DNA of 64,000 bases from Isoptericola halotolerans (GTDB taxonomy: Bacteria > Actinomycetota > Actinomycetes > Actinomycetales > Cellulomonadaceae): assembly GCF_003003075.1 (NCBI RefSeq), contig NZ_PVTX01000006.1, forward strand, positions 124,001 to 188,000, given 5' to 3'. This document shows, one piece after another, positions 15,771 to 24,089 of this stretch. The notes under the pieces were generated by a model. That model ran no database searches and was not told where the DNA came from. It saw only the letters and a list, made by a program, of their open reading frames with translations. Position numbers and translations under genes: made by a program. How positions within the stretch are numbered: position 1 is the stretch's first letter; each line of letters starts with the position of its first letter.

Positions 15771-17110
15771 TGACCACCGACGACACCACCACGACCGCCG
15801 CCCCCGGCGCGATGCTCGCCGCGCACGTGCGCGGGTACGCCCAGGCCGTCCGGCTGCACCTGGCCGACCTCGGGCCCGAGGTCACCGAGGACCTCACCGG
15901 GGGCCTCGAGTCCGACCTCACCGAGGCGCTCGCCGACGCCGCCCCGGTCGCGACGAGGGCCGGCGAGCCGCAGGACGACGTCGTGCTCGACCTCACCGCG
16001 TACTTCGGCACCGCGGAGGGGTATGCGACCGAGCTGCGCAGCGCTGCGGGTTTGCCGCCCGCGGGGCCGCCGGGCCGACGGCGTTCCGGGCTGCGGGACG
16101 AGGCTGCCGCGTGGTGGTCGGGACAGCGGGAGCAGTGGACCGGACTCCTCGAGCCCGTCGCCTCGACACGGCAGTGGGGCACCGTGCGCGATGTCGCCAG
16201 GGACCTGCGACCGGTGTGGTGGCTCGCGCGGGGCTGGCTGGTCGGGATGCTGGTGATCGCCTGGTTCGGCCAGGACTACGTGGGGTTGCTTCCGACGAGT
16301 GGACCGGTCGGCCTCGTGCCGACGGACCAGACGCAGCTCGTGGTGCTGGCGGTGGGTGCGTTCGTCAGCTTCCAGTGGGGGCGCGGCCGGTGGTTGCCGA
16401 CCGGGTGGAGGTTGCCGGTGGCCGTCGCGACGAGCGCGCTGGCGATCCTCCTGCTGCCGGCTGCGCTCGGCGAGACCAAGACGCAGATCCTGTACGGGGC
16501 GCTCGACAACGACGGTGGCTTCGCCGCCGGCTACCAGGCAGGGCAGGACGATGCGCGATCGACGGCACAGGCAGTCTCCTACGGCGGCGCTCCGGGGGAC
16601 GACGGCGTCTGGGTCGACGGCATGCAGGTCTCCAACCTCTTCGCGTTCGACGCGAACGGTGACCCGATCAAGGACGTCCAGCTCTACGACGACCGCGGCC
16701 GGCCCGTGCGGACCGTGACCGAGAGCAGGGCCACCGATGTCTGGGAGGTGCCCCAGACCGAGGGGCCCTGGTACTTCCGGCCCGCCACGGCCACCGACGG
16801 ACGGGAGCGCTGGAACGTCTACCCGCTGCGCGCGCTGCCCGAGACGGGCGTCGAGTGGGGAGCCGACGGCATGGCACCTGTCGTCGGCGTCCAGCCCCAG
16901 ACGATGCCGTGGCCCTTCCTCAAGGCGCCCGTGTCGATCGAGCCCGACGACGGGACCGCACCGGAGCCGACGCCGTCGCAGGAGCCCTCGCAACCGTCGG
17001 ACGACGACGCGTCGCGGGACGGCGAACCCTCGGAGGCTCCGGCGTCGGGCACCACTGACCTGCCCCGACCTGGCCCGACGGCGGTGATCGACGCGAGCCG
17101 GCAGCCCTGA
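15770..17110 (+). CDS. Membrane protein with DUF1700-like N-terminus, PadR-linked
   Basis: A 446-residue protein. The N-terminal 90 residues (VRGYAQAVRLHLADLGPEVTEDLTGGLESDLTEALAD) resemble the short helical domain found before membrane segments in PadR-coupled proteins. About three membrane helices follow (VWWLARGWLVGMLVIAWFG, TQLVVLAVGAFVSF, RLPVAVATSALAILLLP), then an outer domain with YDDRGRPV-like strands and a Pro/Glu/Ser-rich C-terminal tail. Function not recognised; translational coupling to the PadR regulator suggests shared control. Confidence 0.75.
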   Translation: MTTDDTTTTAAPGAMLAAHVRGYAQAVRLHLADLGPEVTEDLTGGLESDLTEALADAAPVATRAGEPQDDVVLDLTAYFGTAEGYATELRSAAGLPPAGPPGRRRSGLRDEAAAWWSGQREQWTGLLEPVASTRQWGTVRDVARDLRPVWWLARGWLVGMLVIAWFGQDYVGLLPTSGPVGLVPTDQTQLVVLAVGAFVSFQWGRGRWLPTGWRLPVAVATSALAILLLPAALGETKTQILYGALDNDGGFAAGYQAGQDDARSTAQAVSYGGAPGDDGVWVDGMQVSNLFAFDANGDPIKDVQLYDDRGRPVRTVTESRATDVWEVPQTEGPWYFRPATATDGRERWNVYPLRALPETGVEWGADGMAPVVGVQPQTMPWPFLKAPVSIEPDDGTAPEPTPSQEPSQPSDDDASRDGEPSEAPASGTTDLPRPGPTAVIDASRQP

Positions 17111-17156
17111 CGTCCCCTGTGGCGGAGCCCGCGCGCGAGTGGTCCGCGGGCGGTCG

Positions 17157-17162
17157 TAGACT
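17157..17162 (+). promoter_or_regulatory. -10 element for leaderless ndh
   Basis: TAGACT stands six bases before the ATG at 17169. No ribosome site is present between them, consistent with a leaderless message. Confidence 0.55.
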
Positions 17163-17168
17163 GGATCC

Positions 17169-18620
17169 ATGCCTCAGAACGTTCTGTCGACGGACACCCA
17201 TGCCCAGGACGCGCCCGCGCCCACCCCGCGTCCGCGCAAGGTCCCGCGCATCGTCGTGCTCGGCGGTGGATCCGTCGGGCTCTACGTGGCGCGCCGCCTG
17301 CGCAAGAAGCTCGGGAAGCGAGAGGCGGCGATCGTCGTCGTCGACCCGCGGCCGTACATGACGTACGCGCCGTTCCTGCCCGAGGCGGGGGCCGGCTCGA
17401 TCGACGCCCGCGACGTCGTCGCCCCCCATCGCATCGCGCTCAAGGGCGTCGACGTGCTGCAGGGCAAGGTCTCCCAGATCTCCCACGGCGACCGCAAGAT
17501 CACGATCCACCCGGAGTCGGGCCCGGACTACGAGGTCTCCTACGACCAGCTCGTCCTCGGGCTCGGCTCGGTCTCGCGCACGCTGCCCATCCCGGGCCTG
17601 GCCGAGAACGCCATCGGGTTCAAGAACGTGGAGGAGGCCATCGCGGTCCGCAACCACGTGCTGAACCGCATGGACGTCGCGTCCTCGACCTGGGACGCCG
17701 ACCTGCGTCGCAAGATGCTGACCTTCACGTTCGTCGGCGGTGGCTTCGCCGGGATCGAGGCCCTGGCCGAGATCGAGGACATGGCGCGGTACGCGACGCG
17801 GAACTACCCGACGATCGAGGCCGAGGACCTGCGCTTCGTGATGATCGAGGGCGCCGGCCGCATCCTGCCCGAGGTCTCCGAGCCGATGGGCGAGTGGGCG
17901 CTCGAGGAGATGAAGAAGCGCGGCATCGAATTCCACCTCAACACGTTCCTCAGCTCGTGCGAGGACGGCCACGTGGTGACCTCCACCGGCGTCGAGTTCG
18001 ACACCGAGACGATCGTGTGGACGGCGGGCGTCAAGGCGAACCCGGTCATCAAGGAGAGCTCGGACCTCCCGGTGGACAAGATGGGCCGCGTCACCGTCAA
18101 GGCGACGCTGCAGGTCGAGGACGAGAACGGCGAGGTAGTGCCCGGGGCCTGGGCCGCCGGCGACTGCGCCGCCGTGCCGGACCTGCTGAACCCGGGCAGC
18201 TTCTGCCCGCCGAACGCCCAGCACGCCATCCGCGAGGCCACCCAGCTCGCCGACAACATCGTCGCGCAGCTCCAGGGGACCGAGCCCGTGGAGTACAAGC
18301 ACAAGAGCGTCGGCGTGGTCGCCTCGCTCGGCCTGTACAAGGGCGTCGCGGAGCTCTTCGGCTTCGTCAAGCTCAAGGGCCCGCTGGCGTGGCTCGCGCA
18401 CCGTGGCTACCACGTGATGGCGATGCCGACCGGCAACCGCAAGCTCCGCATCCTCATCGGGTGGATCGGCCAGTTCCTCATGGGTCGCGAGATCGTCTCG
18501 CTCGGTTCGCTGCACGACCCGCGTGACGAGTTCCGCAAGGCGTCGGTGCCGCCGAAGCCCCAGAACGAGAAGGTCGAGCAGAAGGCCGAGGCGTCGGCGG
18601 CGCGGGCCGAGAAGGGCTGA
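17169..18620 (+). CDS. ndh: Type II NADH dehydrogenase
   Basis: A 483-residue NDH-2: FAD-binding Rossmann motif VVLGGGSVGLYVARRL near residue 35, NAD-binding motif FVGGGFAGIEALAE near 195, and the FAD-contact segment AAGDCAAVPDL. It oxidises NADH and reduces the quinone pool without pumping protons, at the inner face of the membrane. The C-terminus (LRILIGWIGQFLMGREIVSLGSL) has the amphipathic membrane-binding region and a Lys/Glu-rich tail. Start ATG 17169 fits the leaderless -10. A long inverted repeat follows. A single GAGGTAGTGCC, as in the arrays elsewhere, occurs inside the gene at 18132. Confidence 0.95.
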   Translation: MPQNVLSTDTHAQDAPAPTPRPRKVPRIVVLGGGSVGLYVARRLRKKLGKREAAIVVVDPRPYMTYAPFLPEAGAGSIDARDVVAPHRIALKGVDVLQGKVSQISHGDRKITIHPESGPDYEVSYDQLVLGLGSVSRTLPIPGLAENAIGFKNVEEAIAVRNHVLNRMDVASSTWDADLRRKMLTFTFVGGGFAGIEALAEIEDMARYATRNYPTIEAEDLRFVMIEGAGRILPEVSEPMGEWALEEMKKRGIEFHLNTFLSSCEDGHVVTSTGVEFDTETIVWTAGVKANPVIKESSDLPVDKMGRVTVKATLQVEDENGEVVPGAWAAGDCAAVPDLLNPGSFCPPNAQHAIREATQLADNIVAQLQGTEPVEYKHKSVGVVASLGLYKGVAELFGFVKLKGPLAWLAHRGYHVMAMPTGNRKLRILIGWIGQFLMGREIVSLGSLHDPRDEFRKASVPPKPQNEKVEQKAEASAARAEKG

Positions 18621-18649
18621 CGCCCTGGCGTGACCCGGCCGGGCGGCTT

Positions 18650-18713
18650 CGTTCGGCACGTCCTGTCCCGTTCGGTACCTTGAGCTGCCGAACGGGACAG
18701 GATGTGCCGAACG
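18650..18713. terminator. 26-bp-arm inverted repeat between ndh and the tRNA
   Basis: Arms at 18650-18675 and 18688-18713 pair over 26 bases with a single G-T wobble and a 12-base loop. It begins 30 bases after the ndh stop. It probably ends ndh and insulates the tRNA gene. Confidence 0.65.
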
Positions 18714-18740
18714 TGGCCGCCCGCTCCTGTCTCCGGCGTC

Positions 18741-18814
18741 GCCCCCGTAGCCCAACTGGCAGAGGCAGCCGGCTTAAACCCGGTCCAGTCCCGGTTCGAA
18801 CCCGGGCGGGGGCA
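18741..18814 (+). tRNA. tRNA with UAA anticodon and short variable loop
   Basis: A 74-base cloverleaf: acceptor GCCCCCG/CGGGGGC (7 perfect pairs), D arm with GG in the loop, anticodon stem GCCGG/CCGGT around loop CTTAAAC (anticodon TAA at loop positions 3-5), a five-base variable loop (CCAGT), T stem CCCGG/CCGGG with loop TTCGAAC, discriminator A; CCA is not encoded. UAA reads UUA (Leu), but bacterial tRNA-Leu normally has a long variable arm, which is missing here. It may be the unusual class-I-shaped UAA tRNA described in some actinobacteria; charging identity cannot be told from sequence. Confidence 0.85.
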
Positions 18815-18974
18815 CCCTTCGCGATGCCGGCGCGTCGCGGCCCCCGGACGGCGGCACGCGGCCCCCGACGGCGGTACGTGGCCGGGCGGGCGCCCTTCTG
18901 CCCGTAGCAGAACGGCGCCGCGAGGCGGTGGTCCGTCCGGTGCGGCCGCCCCGACCACGGGTAACTTCAGACGT

Positions 18975-19352
18975 ATGAGCGACGAGACGTACCCACCGCG
19001 CGAACCTCTGCTGCGGAGCCTCGTCGGCGCGATCCTGCGCCGCGCCCGGCTGCGGCAGGGACGCACGCTGGCCGAGGTCGCAGCGGCGGCCCGGATGTCC
19101 ACCGCGTACCTGTCGGAGGTGGAGCGTGGACGCAAGGAGGCGTCGTCGGAGGTGCTGGCGTCGGTCTGCGGCGCGCTGGGGATAGGTCTGGTCGACCTCG
19201 TCGGCGACGCGCACCTCACCTTGGCCACCGTGGAAGCCCAGCGCGGCGAGGCCCGCGTGCTGAAGAACATCGGCGAGCGGGGCGTCGCCGTCGGTCCGGC
19301 GGCCGGTGCCGGACCGGTCGTCACGACCGACGCCGTCCTCCTCGCCGCCTGA
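18975..19352 (+). CDS. ClgR/PopR-like XRE family regulator
   Basis: A 125-residue regulator. The helix-turn-helix (LAEVAAAARMSTAYLSEVERGRKEASSEVLASVCGALG) closely follows the actinobacterial ClgR pattern, with the YLSE-ERG-KEASSE wording. ClgR activates clp protease genes, and the paralogue PopR in Streptomyces sits next to and activates the extra clpP3-clpP4 pair. Here two clpP genes lie downstream on the opposite strand, which suggests the PopR role (inference). TAACTT lies seven bases before the ATG, so it may be leaderless. Confidence 0.85.
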   Translation: MSDETYPPREPLLRSLVGAILRRARLRQGRTLAEVAAAARMSTAYLSEVERGRKEASSEVLASVCGALGIGLVDLVGDAHLTLATVEAQRGEARVLKNIGERGVAVGPAAGAGPVVTTDAVLLAA

Positions 19353-19642
19353 GCGGGCACGCGCCGGAGCCGACCCGGAGCCCGCTACCTGGTCCTGCCG
19401 GGGCCGAGCCTCAGCAGGGCCGCAGCGCTGTCGTGCGGTCGGGACCTGGGGTGCGCGGATCGAGGGTGCCCGGTCGGCGTGACCCCGTCACGCTCAGCGT
19501 CCGGCGATCACGCCTGGCGTGAATCTCACGCCAGGCGTGATCTGCGCGCGCGCTGCGGTGCCGAATCACGCCAGACGTGCACGTCCGCAATTGACCATCG
19601 GCTCCGCCCGCCTCACGCAGCGAGACCTCACGCAGCGAGCCC
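19353..19642. other. Convergent gap between the ClgR-like gene and clpP
   Basis: 290 bases. They contain a double palindrome (19506-19542), a degenerate third copy (19565-19580), and a 15-bp tandem repeat running into clpP. No gene was found. Confidence 0.5.
19506..19542. repeat. Double palindrome between clgR-like and clpP
   Basis: Two 17-base arms (19506-19522, 19526-19542) are perfect inverted copies around ATC. Each arm is itself a palindrome, TCACGCC-T-GGCGTGA. A degenerate third copy (TCACGCCAGACGTGC) begins near 19566. It may be a convergent terminator or a cluster of protein sites. Confidence 0.6.
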
Positions 19643-19654
19643 TCACGCAGCGAG
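19611..19654. repeat. 15-bp tandem repeat (three copies) at the clpP 3' end
   Basis: CCTCACGCAGCGAG starts at 19611, 19626 and 19641. On the minus strand each copy encodes Leu-Ala-Ala-stop in the clpP frame, so the clpP tail and stop codon appear three times in frame. Confidence 0.7.
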
Positions 19655-20257
19655 CCCGCGGGCGGCGAGCTTGCGGGAGGTGACGACGGCGTCGGCGACG
19701 CCGTACTCGACGGCCTCGGCCGCGGTGAGGATCAGGTCGCGGTCGGTGTCCCGGCGCAGCTGGGACGCCGGCCGGCCGGTGTGCCGGGCCAGGAGCGTCT
19801 CCGTCTCGTCCCGCAGGCGCTGGATCTCGCGCGCCTGGATGGCCAGGTCGGAGACGGTGCCCTGGCTCTGACCGGACGGCTGGTGCAGCAGCACGCGGGA
19901 GTGCTCGAGCACCGAACGCCTGCCCGGGGTGCCGGCGGCGAGCAGCACGGCCGCCGCCGACGCCGCCTGCCCCATGCAGGTGGTGGCCACGTCGCAGCGC
20001 ACGAACTGCATCGTGTCGTAGATCGCCGTCATGGCCGTGGCGGAGCCGCCGGGGGAGTTGATGTACAGGTCGATCCCCGTGTCGGGGGACTCGGACTCGA
20101 GGTGCAGCAGCTGCGCCATCACGACGTTCGCGACGCCGTCGTCGACCTCGGTGCCGAGGAAGATGATGCGGTCGCGCAGCAGGCGGCTGAACACGTCGGA
20201 GGCGCGTTCGCCGAGCGGGGTGCGCTCCACGACGCTGGGAATCGTGTAGCTGCTCAT
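19643..20257 (-). CDS. clpP: ATP-dependent Clp protease proteolytic subunit (second of pair)
   Basis: A 204-residue ClpP. The handle region [22 protein letters not shown], the catalytic Ser in [14 protein letters not shown], His in LLHQPSG, and the late Asp ([21 protein letters not shown]) form the expected triad. It assembles with a Clp ATPase into a degradation chamber. Its ATG overlaps the stop of the upstream clpP by one base (TGATG), so the pair is coupled. No clpX or trigger-factor gene is adjacent, unlike the housekeeping clpP1P2, so this may be an accessory pair. The C-terminus is GLAA. Confidence 0.95.
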   Translation of the reverse strand: MSSYTIPSVVERTPLGERASDVFSRLLRDRIIFLGTEVDDGVANVVMAQLLHLESESPDTGIDLYINSPGGSATAMTAIYDTMQFVRCDVATTCMGQAASAAAVLLAAGTPGRRSVLEHSRVLLHQPSGQSQGTVSDLAIQAREIQRLRDETETLLARHTGRPASQLRRDTDRDLILTAAEAVEYGVADAVVTSRKLAARGLAA

Positions 20258-20883
20258 CACAGACCCACCTTCCGGCCGGGCGCCGTCGGGCGGACGTCGT
20301 CCACCGACTCGACGACGCGGTCGACGAACCCGTACTCGACGGCCTCGGCCGCGGTGAACCAGCGGTCGCGGTCGGCGTCCTCGGTGATCTGGGCGAGGGT
20401 GCGGCCGGTGTGCTGCGCGGTGAGCTCGGCCATGACCCGCTTGGTGTGCTCGAGGTTCTCGGCCTGGATGGCGATGTCGATGGCCGTCCCGCCGATGCCG
20501 GCCGACGGCTGGTGCATGAGCACCCGGGTGTGCGGCAGGGCGTAGCGCTTGCCGGCCGTGCCCGCGGTGAGCAGGAACTGGCCCATGCTGGCGGCGAACC
20601 CGACGCCGACGGTGACGACGTCGTTGGGCAGCAGCCGCATGGTGTCGTACACGCCGAGGCCGGCGGACACGGAGCCGCCGGGGGAGTTGATGAACAGGGC
20701 GATGTCGGCCGCGGCGTCCTCGGCGGACAGCAGCAGGAGCTGCGCGCAGACGCGGGTGGCGACGGCGTCGTCGATCTCGGTGCCGATGACGACGATGCGT
20801 TGGTGCAGCAGGCGTGTGGCCAGCTGGTCGTCGAACGGTGCGGGGGGCGTGGGCGTCTCCGAGCGGAGCGTGGTGATCGTCAT
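20257..20883 (-). CDS. clpP: ATP-dependent Clp protease proteolytic subunit (first of pair)
   Basis: A 208-residue ClpP with [20 protein letters not shown], catalytic Ser in [11 protein letters not shown], His in LMHQPSAG and Asp in [21 protein letters not shown]. It has a 16-residue N-terminal extension that may be processed. It is the promoter-proximal gene of the pair; ClpP paralogues in actinobacteria form mixed rings of two heptamers. Likely activated by the ClgR/PopR-like protein at 18975-19352 (inference); no clear operator match was found in the 48 bases upstream. Confidence 0.95.
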   Translation of the reverse strand: MTITTLRSETPTPPAPFDDQLATRLLHQRIVVIGTEIDDAVATRVCAQLLLLSAEDAAADIALFINSPGGSVSAGLGVYDTMRLLPNDVVTVGVGFAASMGQFLLTAGTAGKRYALPHTRVLMHQPSAGIGGTAIDIAIQAENLEHTKRVMAELTAQHTGRTLAQITEDADRDRWFTAAEAVEYGFVDRVVESVDDVRPTAPGRKVGL

Positions 20884-20931
20884 GGCCCCACCGTGCGCCG
20901 TCGCGGTCGGTGGGGGAACGATCCTCTGCCG

Positions 20932-21900
20932 TCAGCGCATCCGCTCCTGGCAGATCGCCGTGCCACCGGCGCGGTCGGCCGGGTCCGCCGGGTCGGCGTG
21001 GTGGCGGCGCGCGGTGGCTGCGGCCGCGCGGACGACGGCGTCGAGCACCTGACGCACGGCGCGCCGTCGCGCGCGGTCCGGCCGCAGCACGGCCGAGACG
21101 TGCCGGTCGGCCGGGATGCCGGTGAGCGGGCGCAGCGTGAGCCGGTCGCCCACCGGCGTGGTGAAGCGGGGGAGGATCGCCAGCCGGTCGCCGGCGGCCA
21201 CCAGCGCCTCGACGAGCCGGTTGTCCGTGAGGCGTTGCCGGACGTCGAGACGCGTACCGGTGGCCCGCTCGATGCTCTGCAGCACGGTGTCGAAGGGGTA
21301 GCCGGGCGGCACCCCGATCCACTCGGCCCCGGTCACGTCGGACACGTCGACCGATGCCCGCGCCGCGAGCGGGTGGGCGGGGGACATCGCGACGTCGAGG
21401 GGTTCGACGGCGACGGGCACGACGACGAGCCCGTCCGTCCGCGCCGGTCGCGGGCTCGTGAAGCTGTGCGCGACGACGATGTCGTGGTCGGCCGCCAGGG
21501 CACCGAACTCGGCCTCGGCCACGTCGGCGTCGGTGTAGCGCAGCTCGACGCCGGTGCCGGCCATCGCCCGCTCGACGTCGGGGAGCAGGAACGTGGCGGC
21601 GCTCGGCAAAGCCGCGAGGGTGACCGTGCCGACCGGTTCGTCGCGGAACGCGTCCCAGCGTGCCTGCACCTCGGCGAGCGCCGTGGCGACGTCGACCGCG
21701 CCGTCGGCCAGCAGCCGCCCGGCGTCGGTGAGCCGGACGCCCCGGCCGGCGGGCTCGACGAGCGCGACACCCAGCTCACGCTGCGCGGTGCGGAGCTGCT
21801 GCGAGACGGCCGACGGCGTGCGGTGCGTCGCCGCGGCGACGGCGGAGATGCTGCCGCGGTCGGCCAGCTCGCGGAGGAGCTCGAGGTGCCGGACGTCCAT
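20932..21900 (-). CDS. LysR family transcriptional regulator
   Basis: A 322-residue LysR protein: N-terminal HTH ([39 protein letters not shown]), then an effector domain starting [17 protein letters not shown]. The conserved divergent EamA transporter gene (21973-22917) is its likely target. TAGGCT lies six bases before its ATG, so the message is probably leaderless, and a palindrome overlaps that -10 element, consistent with autorepression. The last 25 residues are Ala/Asp/Pro-rich and outside the domain. Confidence 0.92.
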   Translation of the reverse strand: MDVRHLELLRELADRGSISAVAAATHRTPSAVSQQLRTAQRELGVALVEPAGRGVRLTDAGRLLADGAVDVATALAEVQARWDAFRDEPVGTVTLAALPSAATFLLPDVERAMAGTGVELRYTDADVAEAEFGALAADHDIVVAHSFTSPRPARTDGLVVVPVAVEPLDVAMSPAHPLAARASVDVSDVTGAEWIGVPPGYPFDTVLQSIERATGTRLDVRQRLTDNRLVEALVAAGDRLAILPRFTTPVGDRLTLRPLTGIPADRHVSAVLRPDRARRRAVRQVLDAVVRAAAATARRHHADPADPADRAGGTAICQERMR

Positions 21901-21909
21901 GTAGGCAGC

Positions 21910-21926
21910 CTACCGAATAGCGGTAG
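21910..21926. promoter_or_regulatory. LysR-type operator in the lysR/eamA gap
   Basis: CTACCG-AATAG-CGGTAG is a perfect 6-base-arm palindrome. It overlaps the -10 element (TAGGCT, complement of 21907-21912) of the lysR gene and lies about 45 bases before the transporter start. Confidence 0.6.
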
Positions 21927-21972
21927 AACATTTCGCTTGTTCTTCATGGTGCTCCGGCCGGACGATGACCGC

Positions 21973-22917
21973 ATGCCGTTCCGACACCGCCTCCTCGCCG
22001 CCTCCGTGGCCGTCATGTGGGGGTTGAACTTCCTGGCCATCGATGCGTCGCTCGGTCACTTCCCGCCGATGTTCCTCGTGGCCCTGCGGTTCGCGGTGAT
22101 CGCCGTCCCGACGATCTTCCTGGTACCGCGGCCGCAGGTGCCCGTCCGGTGGCTGGTCGGCTACGGCGTCGGGTTCGGGATCCTGCAGTTCACGTTCCTC
22201 TACTGGGGGATGGCCGTCGGGATGCCCGCCGGGCTGGCGTCGCTGGTGCTGCAGGCGTCCGGACCGTTCACGGTGGTGCTCGGGGCGACCTTCCTGCGAG
22301 AACGGGTCGGCTCGCGTCAGGTGGCCGGCATCCTGGTCGCCGTCGCCGGACTGACCGTGGTCGGCTGGCAGCAGGCGCAGACGGCGGCGCTCCTGCCGTT
22401 CCTGCTGACCCTCGCCGGTGCGCTGGGCTGGGCGATCGGCAACATCTCGAACCGGCAGGCCCGGCCGCAGAACCCGCTGCACCTGACGCTGTGGATGTCG
22501 GTGGTGCCGCCCGTGCCGATGCTGGCGGTCGCGCTGGTGGTCGAGGGGCCGGCCGAGATCGTCGGGTCCCTGACGTCTTTCGACGACCCCGGTGCCGTCG
22601 GCGCGCTGGTCGGGCTCGCCTACACGGTGGTGGTGGGCACGGTGCTGGGCTCCGGCATCTGGACCTGGCTCATGGCACGCCACCCCGCGGGGGTGGTGGC
22701 GCCCTACTCGATGCTGGTCCCGGTCGTGGGCATGGCGGCGGCGTGGGTCGTCCTCGGGGAGGCGGTCAGCGTCCCGGAGCTGGGCGGCGCGGCTCTCGTG
22801 GTGGCCGGGGTCCTGTGGGGCGGGGCGCGGCGCCGGGCGCGTGCCGAGGAGCCGTCCGGCTCCGGCGGTGCGGCCCGCGGGCGCGGCTCCTCAGGGCTGG
22901 TCGTCGCGCGACGCTGA
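21973..22917 (+). CDS. EamA family (DMT superfamily) transporter
   Basis: A 314-residue integral membrane protein with about ten helices in two EamA repeats (ASVAVMWGLNFLAIDASLG at the start; PYSMLVPVVGMAAAWVVLGEAV in the second half). Such proteins export amino acids or other small metabolites. The charged tail after VLWGGARRRARAEEP is not part of the fold. Start ATG 21973; GACGAT stands six bases upstream, so a leaderless start is possible, and an ATG at 21943 in frame is an alternative. Its end overlaps the convergent regulator by 27 bases. Confidence 0.88.
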   Translation: MPFRHRLLAASVAVMWGLNFLAIDASLGHFPPMFLVALRFAVIAVPTIFLVPRPQVPVRWLVGYGVGFGILQFTFLYWGMAVGMPAGLASLVLQASGPFTVVLGATFLRERVGSRQVAGILVAVAGLTVVGWQQAQTAALLPFLLTLAGALGWAIGNISNRQARPQNPLHLTLWMSVVPPVPMLAVALVVEGPAEIVGSLTSFDDPGAVGALVGLAYTVVVGTVLGSGIWTWLMARHPAGVVAPYSMLVPVVGMAAAWVVLGEAVSVPELGGAALVVAGVLWGGARRRARAEEPSGSGGAARGRGSSGLVVARR

Positions 22918-23559
22918 CGGCCGGTCGCGGCGGCGCACGGCGTCCACCATCGGGAACGCGTTGAAGTGGACCTGGACCGGGACGGCACCGGGCACGTCCT
23001 CCTGGTCCCGCAGCGGGGCCAGCTGCTCGTCGAGGACGGCACTCACGGCGTCGATCACGCGGGCGAGCTGCTCGGGAGTGGCGAAGAGGTTCGCGGTGCT
23101 GAGCGTGACGGCGTCCTGCCAGTCGGCGAAACCCGGAGCGTCGAGCTCGCTGTCACCGATCGCGTCGAGCAGCTGCCAGATCTTCTGCTGGCGGTTGCGC
23201 TCGAACTCGGCGTTCACCAGCGACTTGGTGGTCCGCAGGCCGGCGTCGTCATGGTCCTCCGGGCCGATCGAGAAGCCGCCGGGGGAGGCCTCCCACCAGC
23301 GTTCACGGGCCGTGCCTCGGCCCTCGACCTCCCGGACGAAGTCGTGCTTGGCGAGCTGACGCAGGTGGTAGCTGGTCGACCCGCTCGACTCGCCCACCAT
23401 CTCGGCCAGCCCGCTGGCGGTGAGGGCGCCGTGGACCTGCAGCAGGTCGAGGATCCGGACGCGCAGCGGGTGCGACAGCCCCCGCAGCCGGGTCGCGCTC
23501 AGCTGGTCGGGTCGCCGGGACGGTGCGGCCGGGCGCTCCGGGGTCTCGCTCATGCCCAT
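22891..23559 (-). CDS. ArsR-type (HTH_20) transcriptional regulator
   Basis: A 222-residue regulator. The N-terminal winged helix (LRGLSHPLRVRILDLLQVHGALTASGLAEMVGESSGSTSYHLRQLAKHDFVREV) is of the ArsR/HTH_20 type with the SYHLRQLAKHDFV recognition region; the C-terminal half is a helical domain seen in longer HTH_20 members. It follows a 78-residue gene with an 18-base gap, both under the promoter-operator at 23858-23887, so it is probably autorepressed. ATG at 23559 or 23553. Confidence 0.85.
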   Translation of the reverse strand: MGMSETPERPAAPSRRPDQLSATRLRGLSHPLRVRILDLLQVHGALTASGLAEMVGESSGSTSYHLRQLAKHDFVREVEGRGTARERWWEASPGGFSIGPEDHDDAGLRTTKSLVNAEFERNRQQKIWQLLDAIGDSELDAPGFADWQDAVTLSTANLFATPEQLARVIDAVSAVLDEQLAPLRDQEDVPGAVPVQVHFNAFPMVDAVRRRDRPSASRDDQP

Positions 23560-23577
23560 GACGGTACAGCGAGGCGG

Positions 23578-23814
23578 TCAGCGCAGTCCCAGCGGGTTGA
23601 CCTGCGCAGCGTTGTCGCGCATGTGCTCGCCCGCGCGACGGCGGGCCTCGGCGGCGCGGCAGGCGCCGGTGCGCTCGGGGCGCCGGGTGGGCGAGGTCCG
23701 GGCCATGCGGGTTCCGAGCGCGACCAGCCCGCGACCCAGTCGGTCGACGAGACCGTCCAGCAGGCGGTGGTGGTGGCGATCGGTGGCGGTAGGGGCGGTG
23801 ATGGCGAGCAGCAT
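23578..23814 (-). CDS. Small unknown protein upstream of the ArsR-type regulator
   Basis: A 78-residue basic protein (LLDGLVDRLGRGLVALGTRMARTSP, then Arg/Ala-rich, ending NAAQVNPLGLR). No family was recognised. An amphipathic helix in the middle and the short size resemble the small companions often encoded just before HTH_20 regulators in actinobacteria. It is the first gene after the operator-controlled promoter and 18 bases before the regulator. Start ATG 23814; longer in-frame starts lie beyond the promoter and are rejected. Confidence 0.6.
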   Translation of the reverse strand: MLLAITAPTATDRHHHRLLDGLVDRLGRGLVALGTRMARTSPTRRPERTGACRAAEARRRAGEHMRDNAAQVNPLGLR

Positions 23815-23857
23815 GTCGGACTCCCGGTGACGGCGGACGACTCTTCGACGTGGTACC

Positions 23858-23887
23858 AACATAGCGTTGCAAAGAGGCCTTTGCAAC
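23858..23887 (-). promoter_or_regulatory. Promoter with ArsR-type operator
   Basis: The palindrome GTTGCAAAG-AGGC-CTTTGCAAC occupies 23866-23887 with perfect 9-base arms. On the minus strand TTGCAA (within its first arm) and TATGTT (complement of 23858-23863) are 17 bases apart, so the operator covers the -35 and spacer of the promoter that reads toward 23814. This is a textbook repressor site. Confidence 0.8.
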
Positions 23888-24089
23888 GGGATCTTTGGAT
23901 TCGTCTCAGACGAGTGTGCGGACGCGGTGAAATCTGCGGGGCGGGCCCCGCAATCGTACAAATGTTCGAACAGGTCGTCCAGGGTTCATCCGCCCGTGAC
24001 CCGGCGGGAACTCCACCGGCGTAGGCTCCGTTGAGCAGCCGTACGATGCCGCCGTCGTGCACCTCCCCGTCGCTTCCCCTGGAGTGTGT
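23888..24089 (+). other. Leader region of the RND pump gene
   Basis: TACGAT at 24042-24047 is a possible -10 element for the pump gene. A GTG at 24057 lies nine bases after it and could be a leaderless start; TGGAG at 24080-24084 favours the later GTG 24090. Nothing else was found. Confidence 0.4.

Noticed and set aside
18741-18814. A protein-coding frame across the tRNA.
   Set aside because: The frames there are by-products; the cloverleaf pairing is complete.
19643-20883. Calling the pair the housekeeping clpP1P2.
   Set aside because: No tig or clpX is adjacent and a ClgR/PopR-type gene is; the order cannot be settled without the rest of the genome.
24057-24089. GTG 24057 as the RND start.
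   Set aside because: Kept only as an alternative: GTG 24090 has a ribosome site and matches where pumps of this family begin, though TACGAT would suit a leaderless start at 24057.
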